From DUPQ01 sp041678685 (GTDB lineage: Bacteria; Bacillota; Clostridia; DUPQ01), in assembly GCA_041678685.1 (NCBI GenBank), contig JBAYNV010000001.1, positions 14,611 to 78,610 on the forward strand: a DNA stretch of 64,000 nt, in the 5' to 3' direction. The translations under genes and the position numbers were made by a program. The notes under the pieces are model-generated. The model searched no databases and had not been told where the DNA came from. It saw nothing but the letters and a program-made list of their open reading frames with translations. Below are positions 35,864 through 44,472 of the stretch, one piece after another; position 1 is the first letter of the stretch, and each line of letters opens with the position of its first letter.

Positions 35864-37051
35864 TCAGCTGTTAAGCAGCTGTAATACGTTCTGAGGCTGC
35901 GCATTCGCCTGAGCTAACATGGATTGTGCTGCCTGGCCTAACACGTTCATCTTTGTATATTCCATCATTTCAGATGCCATATCTACATCTCTGATACGTG
36001 ATTCAGCTGCGGTCATGTTCTCGGAAGCTGTTTCAAGGTTCGTGATCGTATACTCAAGTCTGTTGGTATATGAACCAAGATTTGACCTCTGTGTGGAGAC
36101 AGCGCTTATAGCATTATCGATTGAAGTAAGAGACGCTGATGCGGAAGCACCGGTCGATACATCCAATCCCTGAAGTGAACCATTCTGTAATGCTTTTATA
36201 GATACAGTCGTTACCATATCCGCTTCGAGGTCTGCTCCGGAAGTTATAGCGATCGATTCTCCCGATGCTATAATGTCTGCAAAATCACTGTGAGACAGAG
36301 TAAAATCGCTTCCAGCTCCGACAGCATCAGCCGTTACATCTGCTGATATGCCGTTTACTGTTATGCGGGCTGTCCCGGCGGTAGTTGCATTACCTACTGT
36401 AAGAACGTCAAATGTGATTTCCAGACTCTGAAGATTTGATGTATAGTTGCTTACATCAACAGCTCCGCCATCGGTATGGAAGGTTCCTGCCACATCTGTG
36501 TATTCTGCTGCTTCAAGAGTCGGAACTTCGCTACCTATACCAACACCTATTGTCACAGCATCCATTTTTGTAAGGGAAACTGTCAGTGTCTGGCCTGCAT
36601 CTGCGCCGATCTGGAGATTGCCGGAAAACACGTGGTCATTTGACATAAGGGCTTCACCGTTGAACTTTGTCGTGTCAGCGATCCTTGTGATTTCCTGAGC
36701 TAACTGATCCATTTCGGCCTGTATTGTGGATCTGTCGCTTGCTGTTGCGGTATCGTTGCCTGCCTGTACAGCCAGTTCACGCATTCTTTGAAGTATCGAT
36801 GTCGTCTCATTCAAAGCACCTTCTGCTGTCTGTATAAGGGAAATACCGTCCTGAGCATTTCTGTTTGCCTGATCCAATCCGTTTATCTGCGCTCTCATTT
36901 TTTCTGAAATCGCCATTCCTGCGGGATCGTCACCGGCCTGATTGATTCTAAGACCTGATGAAAGTTTTTCTAGTGAGCTGTTAGCAGCCTCGTTGTTTTT
37001 TGATAACTGGTTATATGTATTTAACGCAGCTATGTTGTGGTTAATTCTCAT
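35864..37051 (-). CDS. hag: Flagellin
   Basis: 395 residues. Conserved D0/D1 N-terminus (MRINHNIAALNTYNQL; LSSGLRINQAGDDPAGMAISEKM) and C-terminus (MTAAESRIRDVDMASEMMEYTKMNVLGQAAQSMLAQANAQPQ, in part), with a Thr/Ala/Gly-rich variable D2 region of about 130 residues. It is the filament subunit. Its gene has a sigma-28 promoter, a CsrA-type leader hairpin, an AAGGAGGA ribosome site and a strong terminator. This points to a separate, highly expressed transcript. The symbol follows Bacillus usage. Confidence 0.97.
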   Translation of the reverse strand: MRINHNIAALNTYNQLSKNNEAANSSLEKLSSGLRINQAGDDPAGMAISEKMRAQINGLDQANRNAQDGISLIQTAEGALNETTSILQRMRELAVQAGNDTATASDRSTIQAEMDQLAQEITRIADTTKFNGEALMSNDHVFSGNLQIGADAGQTLTVSLTKMDAVTIGVGIGSEVPTLEAAEYTDVAGTFHTDGGAVDVSNYTSNLQSLEITFDVLTVGNATTAGTARITVNGISADVTADAVGAGSDFTLSHSDFADIIASGESIAITSGADLEADMVTTVSIKALQNGSLQGLDVSTGASASASLTSIDNAISAVSTQRSNLGSYTNRLEYTITNLETASENMTAAESRIRDVDMASEMMEYTKMNVLGQAAQSMLAQANAQPQNVLQLLNS

Positions 37052-37074
37052 GTAATCCTCCTTGATTTTTTATC

Positions 37075-37088
37075 GGGAATCCTTTCCC
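37075..37088 (-). promoter_or_regulatory. CsrA-type GGA hairpin in the flagellin leader
   Basis: On the transcript, GGGAA-AGGA-TTCCC folds into a perfect 5-bp stem with an AGGA tetraloop, the geometry CsrA prefers. A second GGA-rich element is the ribosome site itself (AAGGAGGA, 37063-37056), 11 bases downstream. CsrA and its antagonist FliW are encoded at 38286 and 38541. Binding is inferred from the motif. Confidence 0.65.
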
Positions 37089-37099
37089 TATTTTTTTGT

Positions 37100-37119
37100 G
37101 CCAGTATACCGGCCAGTAT
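37100..37119 (-). repeat. Direct repeat ATACTGGC x2 in the flagellin leader
   Basis: Two copies of ATACTGGC (minus strand 37119-37112 and 37107-37100), separated by CGGT. Together they form an imperfect dyad (ATACTGGCCGGTAT). It lies just inside the expected transcript start, where a regulator or an extra leader structure could act. Confidence 0.6.
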
Positions 37120-37132
37120 CTTCACAACTAAT

Positions 37133-37159
37133 TAATCGGATCAAATCATGATTACTTTA
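37133..37159 (-). promoter_or_regulatory. Sigma-28 (SigD) promoter of flagellin
   Basis: Minus strand TAAA (37159-37156), 15 bases, TCCGATTA (37140-37133). Spacing and sequence match the sigma-28 class and mirror the cheA promoter. Leader length would be about 75 nt. Confidence 0.82.
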
Positions 37160-37212
37160 ATTTTTTTTATATTTTTTTTATTATTGTTTCGAATATGGAT
37201 CCGTTACAGGGA

Positions 37213-38289
37213 TCAGCCGTCTACTTCCTTATTGATAACGATATTAAGATAATCAGTGTTTACTTTCAGATCGACATCGTATGGGGCGACCCTGTTGCCT
37301 TCTTCTTCGAAAACCCTTATCACAGGCCGCAGCGGAAGCCCTTTATTATTATTTACGACTATCGCCTGCGCTCCGTTGCTCAACTCTATTATCGTACCTG
37401 GATTGAAGGGCGTGATGTTTTCTATAAATACCCTGGTGATCTCCGGGTCAAACATGCTTCCGCTGTTTCCCATTATATATTCAAAGGCTTCAGACTGGCT
37501 CCATGCCTTACGGTATGGCCTGTTTGAAGTCAGCGCTTCATACACATCGCAGATACACAGAGCTTTCCCGTATTTACTGATACCGGTATCCGCTATCCCG
37601 AAGGGATATCCTTTTCCGTTATGATACTCATGATGCATCATAACACCCATCCTGGCCTGAGTGGAAAGGCAGCCCTGTTCCACAAGATAATCATATCCTT
37701 TGAGCGGATGCTGCTTGACGAGTTCATATTCAGCACTGCTTAATTTACCCGGTTTATTCAGTATCGTCGAAGGTATGAAAAGCTTGCCTATGTCATGCAT
37801 AAGCGCGCTTTTGAACAGATCGATCAGTATCGATTTGCTCATCATGGATTTCTTTCCCACGATCGCTGCGATCAAAGCAACATTCACACAGTGGGTATAT
37901 GTAAAATCATCATGGCACTTCATGTACATGATGTTATATACTGCATTTTCGTTTATGACTATATCTGATATTATATTATCCGTCAGCTGATCGATTTCTT
38001 TCCAGCTGTTCAGTATGCCTTTATTATTGTTTTTAATGGATGTATACAGATCCTTCACCCTGTTGATGGCTTCGACCCGTATCCTCGGATTAATCGTTTC
38101 ACTGACCTCGATCCCTTCGGATATCCCATCCTCTATCAGTATTGAAAGATATCCCAGTGTTTCAAGCTGCTGTATGTATTTTGAAGTTAGTCTGGTATTT
38201 CTTGTAAGATAAATTTCTCCGTACTTACCATAGACATCCTTACCTACTATCATGTCCTCCTTTAAAAAAGTAGTCGGAACACACCTCAT
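37213..38289 (-). CDS. HD-GYP domain protein, probable c-di-GMP phosphodiesterase
   Basis: 358 residues. It has an N-terminal region of about 110 residues seen in many Bacillota HD-GYP proteins, then an HD-GYP domain with HD at 165-166 (LMHDIGKLFIP), HH at 219-220 and GYP at 227-229. All expected metal ligands seem present, so it should hydrolyse c-di-GMP. A C-terminal segment of about 70 residues (GTIIELSNGAQAIVV) looks like a small beta domain. Its start overlaps the csrA stop (ATGA), tying c-di-GMP turnover to the FliW-CsrA switch. Confidence 0.9.
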   Translation of the reverse strand: MRCVPTTFLKEDMIVGKDVYGKYGEIYLTRNTRLTSKYIQQLETLGYLSILIEDGISEGIEVSETINPRIRVEAINRVKDLYTSIKNNNKGILNSWKEIDQLTDNIISDIVINENAVYNIMYMKCHDDFTYTHCVNVALIAAIVGKKSMMSKSILIDLFKSALMHDIGKLFIPSTILNKPGKLSSAEYELVKQHPLKGYDYLVEQGCLSTQARMGVMMHHEYHNGKGYPFGIADTGISKYGKALCICDVYEALTSNRPYRKAWSQSEAFEYIMGNSGSMFDPEITRVFIENITPFNPGTIIELSNGAQAIVVNNNKGLPLRPVIRVFEEEGNRVAPYDVDLKVNTDYLNIVINKEVDG

Positions 38290-38528
38290 TTCTCTATTTC
38301 CTTATTCAAAAATATCCCTATCTTTTCTATAGACTGATCATCATTTTTTGACGATGCATGAATGTTTTCAGCGGTGACTTCATCAACTATTTCTTTTCTC
38401 AAGACTCTAATGCTTTTTTTTGCATTGACTCCAAGCTTGACTTTACCGTTTTGCGATTCTATGACGGTGATCTCGATATCGTCGCCGATCAATATGGATT
38501 CTCCAGATTTTCTTGATATAACCAACAT
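38286..38528 (-). CDS. csrA: Translational regulator CsrA
   Basis: 80 residues with the canonical start MLVISRKSGESILIGDDIEITVI and the ILRKEI-type strand. The C-terminal extension (NIHASSKNDDQSIEKIGIFLNKEIEK in part) is the kind that binds FliW. It represses flagellin translation when not held by FliW. Overlaps the HD-GYP gene and follows fliW by 12 bases. Confidence 0.95.
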   Translation of the reverse strand: MLVISRKSGESILIGDDIEITVIESQNGKVKLGVNAKKSIRVLRKEIVDEVTAENIHASSKNDDQSIEKIGIFLNKEIEK

Positions 38529-38540
38529 TTCTTTAATCCC

Positions 38541-38939
38541 CTAGCAACCAAGTATCCTGTGCCTTATACTGTATCTGTCATCTTCTAGGATCAGTTGTAT
38601 TGCGTTTCCATTCTCTATATTGATTATTATAGGACTTCTTAAGTTAATTGTCATCATTTTAATATCATTTGGAATAACAACGATCCCATAGATCCGCATA
38701 TCAGCAGGATCTTTTAATTCGAGCGATTTCATTTCCTTATCATCAAGAACAGGATCATATGATCTGTCGATCATTTTAGGATCCAGGAGTATAAAGCAAA
38801 CGTTTCCGTCAGATGCCTTTAAAAATCTGAAGGGATTATCTGCGCTTTCTGATGCTTTTGTCAGCGTATATTCCTTTATGTTCTCAAATCCATATATTTC
38901 CCTTTTAAATGTGATATCCATTGGTTTATCCGTTTCCAT
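38541..38939 (-). CDS. fliW: Flagellar assembly factor FliW
   Basis: 132 residues, FliW family (NPFRFLKASDGNVCFILLDP; RIYGIVVIPNDIKMMTINLRSPIIIN). It binds either flagellin or CsrA and releases CsrA repression when flagellin is exported. Located between flgL and csrA as in Bacillus. Confidence 0.94.
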   Translation of the reverse strand: METDKPMDITFKREIYGFENIKEYTLTKASESADNPFRFLKASDGNVCFILLDPKMIDRSYDPVLDDKEMKSLELKDPADMRIYGIVVIPNDIKMMTINLRSPIIINIENGNAIQLILEDDRYSIRHRILGC

Positions 38940-38957
38940 TTCATCCCGCCTTTATAT

Positions 38958-39893
38958 TTACTCTATAAAATCAAGTAATGATAACTGTATTGCAGAAACC
39001 GAAGCCGATAATGACGCCTCATATGCCTGTTCAGCAAGCTTATAGTTCAGTATCGCTTTTTCGGTATCTATATCCTCTACGTCTGATATACGGTCATTTA
39101 ATGTTGACTCCCGGCTTTTCAGCTGTGTTTTCACGGAATCGATCCTGTTGGCCGCTGCGCCTATTTTTGTAATATTTATAAGCACTTTATCATAATTATC
39201 TTCAAGCACTTTATTAAATGCAGTGTACGATTCATTATTGAACACATCAGCTCTTATGACATTAGTCAGAGCATCTATGTTATTCAGCATATTGTTTTCG
39301 CCTGTACCCATTATTTCCAGCGCTGAGATCCGTATATCCATACTCATGCCTTTACTGATGTTTACCGAGACTTTTTCCGACATCGCTGACGCTGTTTCTT
39401 CATCCGTCATTAACAATGTATCGATCCCGTTATATCCATATACTCCGCCATCAGCGGTCACCGGTTTGTTTTTTGTGTTGAACCCACCAAAAATGTATAC
39501 TCCTGAACTGCTGTAATTCAGGTCTGTTATTATCTGTTCTTTATACTGCTGGATCTCCTGACTCAGGGATTCTTTTGCTGATGAGGATAAAGAAGAATTA
39601 TTTGCATTTGTGCACAGTTCCATTATCTTCTGCATGCAGCTGTTTATGTCTTTTACTGCCGTTTCCATATCGCTTATCGCAGCTGTAGCGTTATCGATAT
39701 TGCTGTAATATTTGGCTATATCTTTTTTATCGCTTTTAAGCCTGTTGAGACTGTTTGCAGATACGGGATCATCATAAGCGTTCTCATACTTTTTCCCCGT
39801 TGAAACGGAATATGAAGTATCCGAAAGCTTTTTATATGCCGTTTCGATATCTTTCATCGATCTTCTTGCCATCATACCGTTTGTTATCCTCAT
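38958..39893 (-). CDS. flgL: Hook-filament junction protein FlgL
   Basis: 311 residues. Flagellin-like N-terminus (MRITNGMMARRSMKDIE; VSTGKKYENAYDDPVSAN) and C-terminus (DTEKAILNYKLAEQAYEASLSASVSAIQLSLLDFIE in part). It forms the second junction layer. 10 bases after flgK. Confidence 0.95.
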   Translation of the reverse strand: MRITNGMMARRSMKDIETAYKKLSDTSYSVSTGKKYENAYDDPVSANSLNRLKSDKKDIAKYYSNIDNATAAISDMETAVKDINSCMQKIMELCTNANNSSLSSSAKESLSQEIQQYKEQIITDLNYSSSGVYIFGGFNTKNKPVTADGGVYGYNGIDTLLMTDEETASAMSEKVSVNISKGMSMDIRISALEIMGTGENNMLNNIDALTNVIRADVFNNESYTAFNKVLEDNYDKVLINITKIGAAANRIDSVKTQLKSRESTLNDRISDVEDIDTEKAILNYKLAEQAYEASLSASVSAIQLSLLDFIE

Positions 39894-39903
39894 GATTCTA
39901 CTC

Positions 39904-41364
39904 CTATATCATATTGATCAGTGTATCCAGCATCTCATCGATCACCTGCATAACATTTGCAGCTGCCTCATATGATTTCTGATACGTGGTCAGGTTTATG
40001 GTCTCTTCAGTAAGGCTAACTCCTGATACTGAGTCTCTCTGACTGCTTATATAGTCTGCTATTTCATCCTGGCTGGAAGCTCTTGCTTTGGCATATCCTG
40101 TCGTTATAGTCACCTTCGAAAACACAGACTCTATATGATCCTCCAGGTTACCTATACTGGCATCCCCGTACATTATGCCTGTAGCATCCCTCAGTGCCAC
40201 CAGCTTCATCAGATTCCTGTTATTTGACGTTCCTGCGGAGTCGTTCAAAGATACATCAGATGCCGCTATATTTGATGCGTTTTCATTTAAAGCATCTGAT
40301 ATCCTGATATTTGATGCTTTCAGGTTCTCACTGTTAAAAAAGTCTGCTCCGGATACTGAAAGATTTGAGCCGTATGGCAGAGTATATCCTTCGCTGTTTA
40401 TACTGTTGAACTGTTCAACTATGGAACCTGCAAGATCATCCAGCTGGCTTATGACATAATCAATCCCCATTTTATCCTGAGAGTTGCCGTCTCTGATATC
40501 TTGCATACCTTTCAGCTGTCCGCCTGTTAGCAATACTTTAGTACCTGTATCTTTCCAGTAAAGCTGATTGAATGTGCCTTCGACAGCGTCACTTTCCAGG
40601 TTGTTCTTCACTTCTATCTCATGGACAGTGTAATGGTCCACAAGGCAGTATCCGCCTGACATGACCTGAAATTCACCGTTGTCTCTTTCATTTACCGTCA
40701 CACTCATAAGACCTGAAAGATCGTCAGCGATAAGGTTCCTCTGATCCCTTAATTCATTTGCTGTCGCGCCTGTCACTTCAAATTCACAGATCAGTTTATT
40801 CAGTTCGACCAGCTGATATGCTTTATCGTTGATCTCATATGCAAGTGTCGCTACATCATCATTCAGTTCGGTCTTGTACTGCATCAGCGCATCTGCGGTT
40901 ATGTTTAAATTTTCAGTGAAAAGTATCGCATTCTGTTTTACTTCTTCCCTGATAGTCATATTTTCAGTATTCGCAGCCAGGTTTTCTATAGAATCAAAAA
41001 GATCTGTAAGCATATTGCTTATAGAATCATCTCTCCCGTTCCTCATCAGACTGTTTATGTATATATACCCTGAACTCTCAGTGGAAAGCTCTGCCTGTAT
41101 ACCCATTTCCTTACGGTACATGCTGTCATAATAATCATCACGTACCTGCTTTATCTGTGCAAGTTGCACTCCTCTTCCGATGTTTGTTGCACCTGAACTT
41201 GAAAACAGGGTCCTGGAATTATCACCTACCGCTTCAAGGATTATCTGCTGTCTTGTGTATCCTTCCGTGTTGGCATTGGCAATATTGTGGCCTGTGATGT
41301 CGATCGCTTTTTGATTTACATACAGGCTTTTTCTGACTATTTCAATACCGCTGAATGTGCTCAT
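39904..41364 (-). CDS. flgK: Hook-associated protein FlgK
   Basis: 486 residues. Axial N-terminus (SGIEIVRKSLYVNQKAIDITGHNIANANTEGYTRQ type) and C-terminus (LTEETINLTTYQKSYEAAANVMQVIDEMLDTLINMI type). It forms the first junction layer between hook and filament. Two bases after flgN, its likely chaperone. Confidence 0.95.
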   Translation of the reverse strand: MSTFSGIEIVRKSLYVNQKAIDITGHNIANANTEGYTRQQIILEAVGDNSRTLFSSSGATNIGRGVQLAQIKQVRDDYYDSMYRKEMGIQAELSTESSGYIYINSLMRNGRDDSISNMLTDLFDSIENLAANTENMTIREEVKQNAILFTENLNITADALMQYKTELNDDVATLAYEINDKAYQLVELNKLICEFEVTGATANELRDQRNLIADDLSGLMSVTVNERDNGEFQVMSGGYCLVDHYTVHEIEVKNNLESDAVEGTFNQLYWKDTGTKVLLTGGQLKGMQDIRDGNSQDKMGIDYVISQLDDLAGSIVEQFNSINSEGYTLPYGSNLSVSGADFFNSENLKASNIRISDALNENASNIAASDVSLNDSAGTSNNRNLMKLVALRDATGIMYGDASIGNLEDHIESVFSKVTITTGYAKARASSQDEIADYISSQRDSVSGVSLTEETINLTTYQKSYEAAANVMQVIDEMLDTLINMI

Positions 41365-41366
41365 GA

Positions 41367-41825
41367 TTATACCCTTTTATCTAACAGGACATTAGGCTCG
41401 TAATATCTTTCGCTCTTCTTCTCGATGATATCCAGAGCTGACCTGAGTTCTTCCAGCCTGGTCTCAACTATTTTCACATTGAGAGTTTTTAATTTTTCCT
41501 GTTCAACAAGATCGCTGTAAAAACGTTCTGTCAGCTTCTCAGCTTTTCTGATCTGATCAGGTTCCAGATATTTATGCATTATTCTTTTAGTGAACTTCTT
41601 TATCCCGTACTGATTTTTCAATATATTCAGTGCTCTCTGTTTTTTATTTTCAGCCAATGAAAACCTCATAAGCAATGCCTCTTCAAGTTTTATTATACTG
41701 TTGAGCATACTAATATCATTACTCTTAAGTATGTTTGCTTTTTCTTTTGAGACAGCATTGAATTGATCTATTATGTCGATCTGTTTTGAATACAAACTCA
41801 TTACCTCTTCAAAAAGTTCTATCAT
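41367..41825 (-). CDS. flgN: Flagellar export chaperone FlgN
   Basis: 152 residues, predominantly helical and coiled, fitting FlgN, which escorts FlgK and FlgL. Sequence conservation in this family is low. The call rests on size, helix content and position immediately before flgK and after flgM. Confidence 0.8.
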   Translation of the reverse strand: MIELFEEVMSLYSKQIDIIDQFNAVSKEKANILKSNDISMLNSIIKLEEALLMRFSLAENKKQRALNILKNQYGIKKFTKRIMHKYLEPDQIRKAEKLTERFYSDLVEQEKLKTLNVKIVETRLEELRSALDIIEKKSERYYEPNVLLDKRV

Positions 41826-41903
41826 AAGGCCTCCTTTTTGGGTAAAACAAACTATAGCTTAAACTGTAAAGCTTACACGGTTCAAGGATATTATTTCCTC
41901 AAA

Positions 41904-42182
41904 CTACTTTTTTATTATCGAATCGATGATCTTTTCGGATAATGCCTTACTGTCGACCTTATAATCACCGCTTTTGATCCTGCTTTTTATGCTGCTTATC
42001 ATATCAGCACGGTCGATATCTGCGTTTTTTGCCTTCTGGATGTACTTGTCGATGGACTTTGCCTGATCAGAGATACTTACTTCATCACTGACATGCATAT
42101 CCTGTCTGTATATCTGTCCTTTATCCGAGTTATTACTGACCTTATTGACTGTATCGTATGCATTTACTGGATTTATTTTCAT
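41904..42182 (-). CDS. flgM: Anti-sigma-28 factor FlgM
   Basis: 92 residues. Disordered polar N-terminus and conserved C-terminal sigma-binding helices (ADMISSIKSRIKSGDYKVDSKALSEKIIDSI type). It inhibits SigD (43732-44463) until secreted through the completed hook. Here it is co-directional with and just 1.5 kb downstream of sigD. Confidence 0.93.
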   Translation of the reverse strand: MKINPVNAYDTVNKVSNNSDKGQIYRQDMHVSDEVSISDQAKSIDKYIQKAKNADIDRADMISSIKSRIKSGDYKVDSKALSEKIIDSIIKK

Positions 42183-42197
42183 AATAGATCTCCTTGC

Positions 42198-42947
42198 TTA
42201 TTTACGTAATCTGTTAGCTATACCGCTGATCTCATCCATGACCTGAAGTACTTTTGAGTTCATCTGGTAGAGCCTCTGGGCCTGTATGAGATCAGTCATC
42301 TCCACCGCCATATTCACATTCGACTGTTCCAAACTTCCCTGCCTTAATGATATATCGGCAACTTCTGTGTTTTCCTTTAGTCCCGTACCGTTTTTATATA
42401 AACTTTTTCCAAAAGCTTCCAGCTCACCGGGGTTTTCAAAGGATGTGATATCCAGTGTGACCGTTCTGCCGCTGTTTTTAAAAGAAATAACGCCGTCAGT
42501 ATCGATCACCAAATCTCCATCTTCCCCGCTTACCTGTATCTTATCACCATTTGCATCTAAGAGGAAGTATCCTTCATCACTGGCAAGATATAAATTATTC
42601 TCATACTCAGACAGGGAAAAACTTCCTCCTCTTGTATAAAACCTCTCATTTCCGTCAGACAGGGTCAAAAAACCGTCTTTATAAAAAGCAAGATCATAAT
42701 CATCTCCGGTCTCCTTCAGATCCCCATATGTAAAATCCTTTGAATATCCGTTTGTGGTTATCCCGCTTCCCAGGGTATATTCTTTAGTTGACTCGGTATC
42801 ATAAAGTGAATACATGAGATCACTGAAACTAACCGATGTTTTCTTATAACCGTTCGTGTTTATATTTGATATATTGCCTGAGATCACATCAAATACTTTT
42901 TCCTGGCATATCATGGAATTTGCGGCTATGTAGTAAGCGTTGTTCAT
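42198..42947 (-). CDS. flgG: Flagellar rod protein FlgG
   Basis: 249 residues. FlgF/G-type axial protein: N-terminal SGNISNINTNGYKKTSVSF, middle beta domain with YTRGGSFSLSE, and C-terminal SLEQSNVNMAVEMTDLIQAQRLYQMNSKV. The assignment as FlgG rather than FlgF follows the closer C-terminal signature and the gene order. Secreted distal-rod subunit. Confidence 0.85.
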   Translation of the reverse strand: MNNAYYIAANSMICQEKVFDVISGNISNINTNGYKKTSVSFSDLMYSLYDTESTKEYTLGSGITTNGYSKDFTYGDLKETGDDYDLAFYKDGFLTLSDGNERFYTRGGSFSLSEYENNLYLASDEGYFLLDANGDKIQVSGEDGDLVIDTDGVISFKNSGRTVTLDITSFENPGELEAFGKSLYKNGTGLKENTEVADISLRQGSLEQSNVNMAVEMTDLIQAQRLYQMNSKVLQVMDEISGIANRLRK

Positions 42948-42959
42948 CTGTTATTCTCC

Positions 42960-43676
42960 TTAAAATGCGGCTATGGTATTTACTGCTTTCCCGTTCATCT
43001 CATCAAGGATCTGTATGACTGCCTGATTTGTTTCATATTTGTTGCTTATATCCATCATTTTTAAATATTCCTCAGTGAGGCTGACATTTGATCCCTCGGT
43101 GTATCCCTGCTTTATCTCAGCCTGGCTTTCAATCGTAACGGCATTTTCACTTGCTGCATAATAATCAAACCCGATCTTTTTCAGTTCCGTATAATCTGCA
43201 AAATCGACTGCTTCTATCGTATCGGCATATATCCCGCCAACGGTCACGGTACCCGCTTTGGAGATCTCCACATCCTGATCGGCGGCATATATCTTTCCCT
43301 GCGTCCCCATGATATATGCTCCATGCTGATCCACAAGATATCCGTCTGTATCGATATCAAAACTTCCGCCTCTTGAATAATACAGATTGTCTTTATACAT
43401 CACTTCAATGAAACCGTTCTTATCAAGAGCGATATCATTAATATCGCCTTCATACAATTCGCCCTGCGTAAAGTCTGTACAGATATTCAGATCGAACAGG
43501 TTTTCCTTTTCTGAATCATATTGTTCCTGTATAAAGTAATCGCTGAATGATCTTATGGTAAGAGTATCGGTCTTATACCTGTCTGTCGATGTATTTGCAA
43601 TATTATTTGACACAACAGCAAGCTGGCTGTTCAGTGTAAGTAACGATCTTCCAAGTTGATCAAGGCCGATATCCAT
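42960..43676 (-). CDS. flgF: Flagellar rod protein FlgF
   Basis: 238 residues. Same axial-protein architecture as its neighbour (VVSNNIANTSTDRYKTDTL; YYSRGGSFDIDTDGYLVD; EGSNVSLTEEYLKMMDISNKYETNQAVIQI). FlgF versus FlgG could be swapped. The two genes, immediately after sigD, complete the rod begun by FlgB and FlgC. Confidence 0.82.
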   Translation of the reverse strand: MDIGLDQLGRSLLTLNSQLAVVSNNIANTSTDRYKTDTLTIRSFSDYFIQEQYDSEKENLFDLNICTDFTQGELYEGDINDIALDKNGFIEVMYKDNLYYSRGGSFDIDTDGYLVDQHGAYIMGTQGKIYAADQDVEISKAGTVTVGGIYADTIEAVDFADYTELKKIGFDYYAASENAVTIESQAEIKQGYTEGSNVSLTEEYLKMMDISNKYETNQAVIQILDEMNGKAVNTIAAF

Positions 43677-43731
43677 CTATTTCCTCCTGTAATGGCTCTT
43701 GGTTATTACATCGGCATTTTATCGGTTTACT

Positions 43732-44463
43732 TTAGATATTATCTTTCAATTCTTCTTTTAATTTCGACAGGATCCCTGAAATTATCTGTGATATCCTTGA
43801 TTCGCACAGATCCATGATCTGTGCGATCTCTTTATAAGTCAGCTCTTCAGTGTAATACAGATTCAGTATCGTTTTTTCTTTTTCACTCAGTCTGTCCACG
43901 TGGTATGCCAATGCCTCGATGAGCTGTGCTTTATCCAGGGTCTCTTCAGGATATTCCTCTTCCTTACGGCTTTTTATTATATCTCCGTTATCTTCTATAT
44001 ATGACTCGAAGGAGACCATGTCAGACAAGGCTTCTTCTTCCTGTATCCTTTTTACTTTATCGATGCTTATATCCAGTGCGGATGATATTTCCTGTAAAGT
44101 CGGTTCTTTCCCATAACAGTTATGATACTTGTTGAGAAAATCATTCAGTTCTTTTGATTTTTTCCTTGTATCTCTGGACAGTATGTCTAACTTCCTCATA
44201 TAATCCAGGATCTGCCCTTTGATCCTCAGACAGGCGTAAGACTCGAATTTCACATTCTTATTGGAATCGAATTTTTCTACGGCATCGATAAGCCCGATAA
44301 CGCCTTCGCTATACAGGTCATCTTCTTCGACCAGACCTATCCTGGTGCATGGAATTGTGTATATCACCCTTTTTACCAGATATGCGTACTGTTCGACTAT
44401 CACGTTCCTGTTAGCGACAGTTCTGCGATCCATGTATTCATTCCAAATTTTAGTTTTGTCCAT
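43732..44463 (-). CDS. sigD: Flagellar sigma factor SigD (sigma-28/FliA)
   Basis: 243 residues, FliA/WhiG family. Region 2 (LVEEDDLYSEGVIGLIDAVEKFD; FESYACLRIKGQILDYMRKLD), region 3, and region 4 helix-turn-helix (LTYKEIAQIMDLCESRISQI). It directs transcription from TAAA-N15-NCCGAT promoters such as those at 32928 and 37133. It follows flhA by 9 bases. The flhF and flhG genes that usually intervene are missing. Confidence 0.95.
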   Translation of the reverse strand: MDKTKIWNEYMDRRTVANRNVIVEQYAYLVKRVIYTIPCTRIGLVEEDDLYSEGVIGLIDAVEKFDSNKNVKFESYACLRIKGQILDYMRKLDILSRDTRKKSKELNDFLNKYHNCYGKEPTLQEISSALDISIDKVKRIQEEEALSDMVSFESYIEDNGDIIKSRKEEEYPEETLDKAQLIEALAYHVDRLSEKEKTILNLYYTEELTYKEIAQIMDLCESRISQIISGILSKLKEELKDNI

Positions 44464-44472
44464 CTGCCACTC

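Noticed and set aside
41826..41903. Hairpin/promoter in the flgM-flgN gap
   Set aside because: The AGCTT/AAGCT stem is 5 bp, and no -35/-10 pair or sigma-28 motif has proper spacing.
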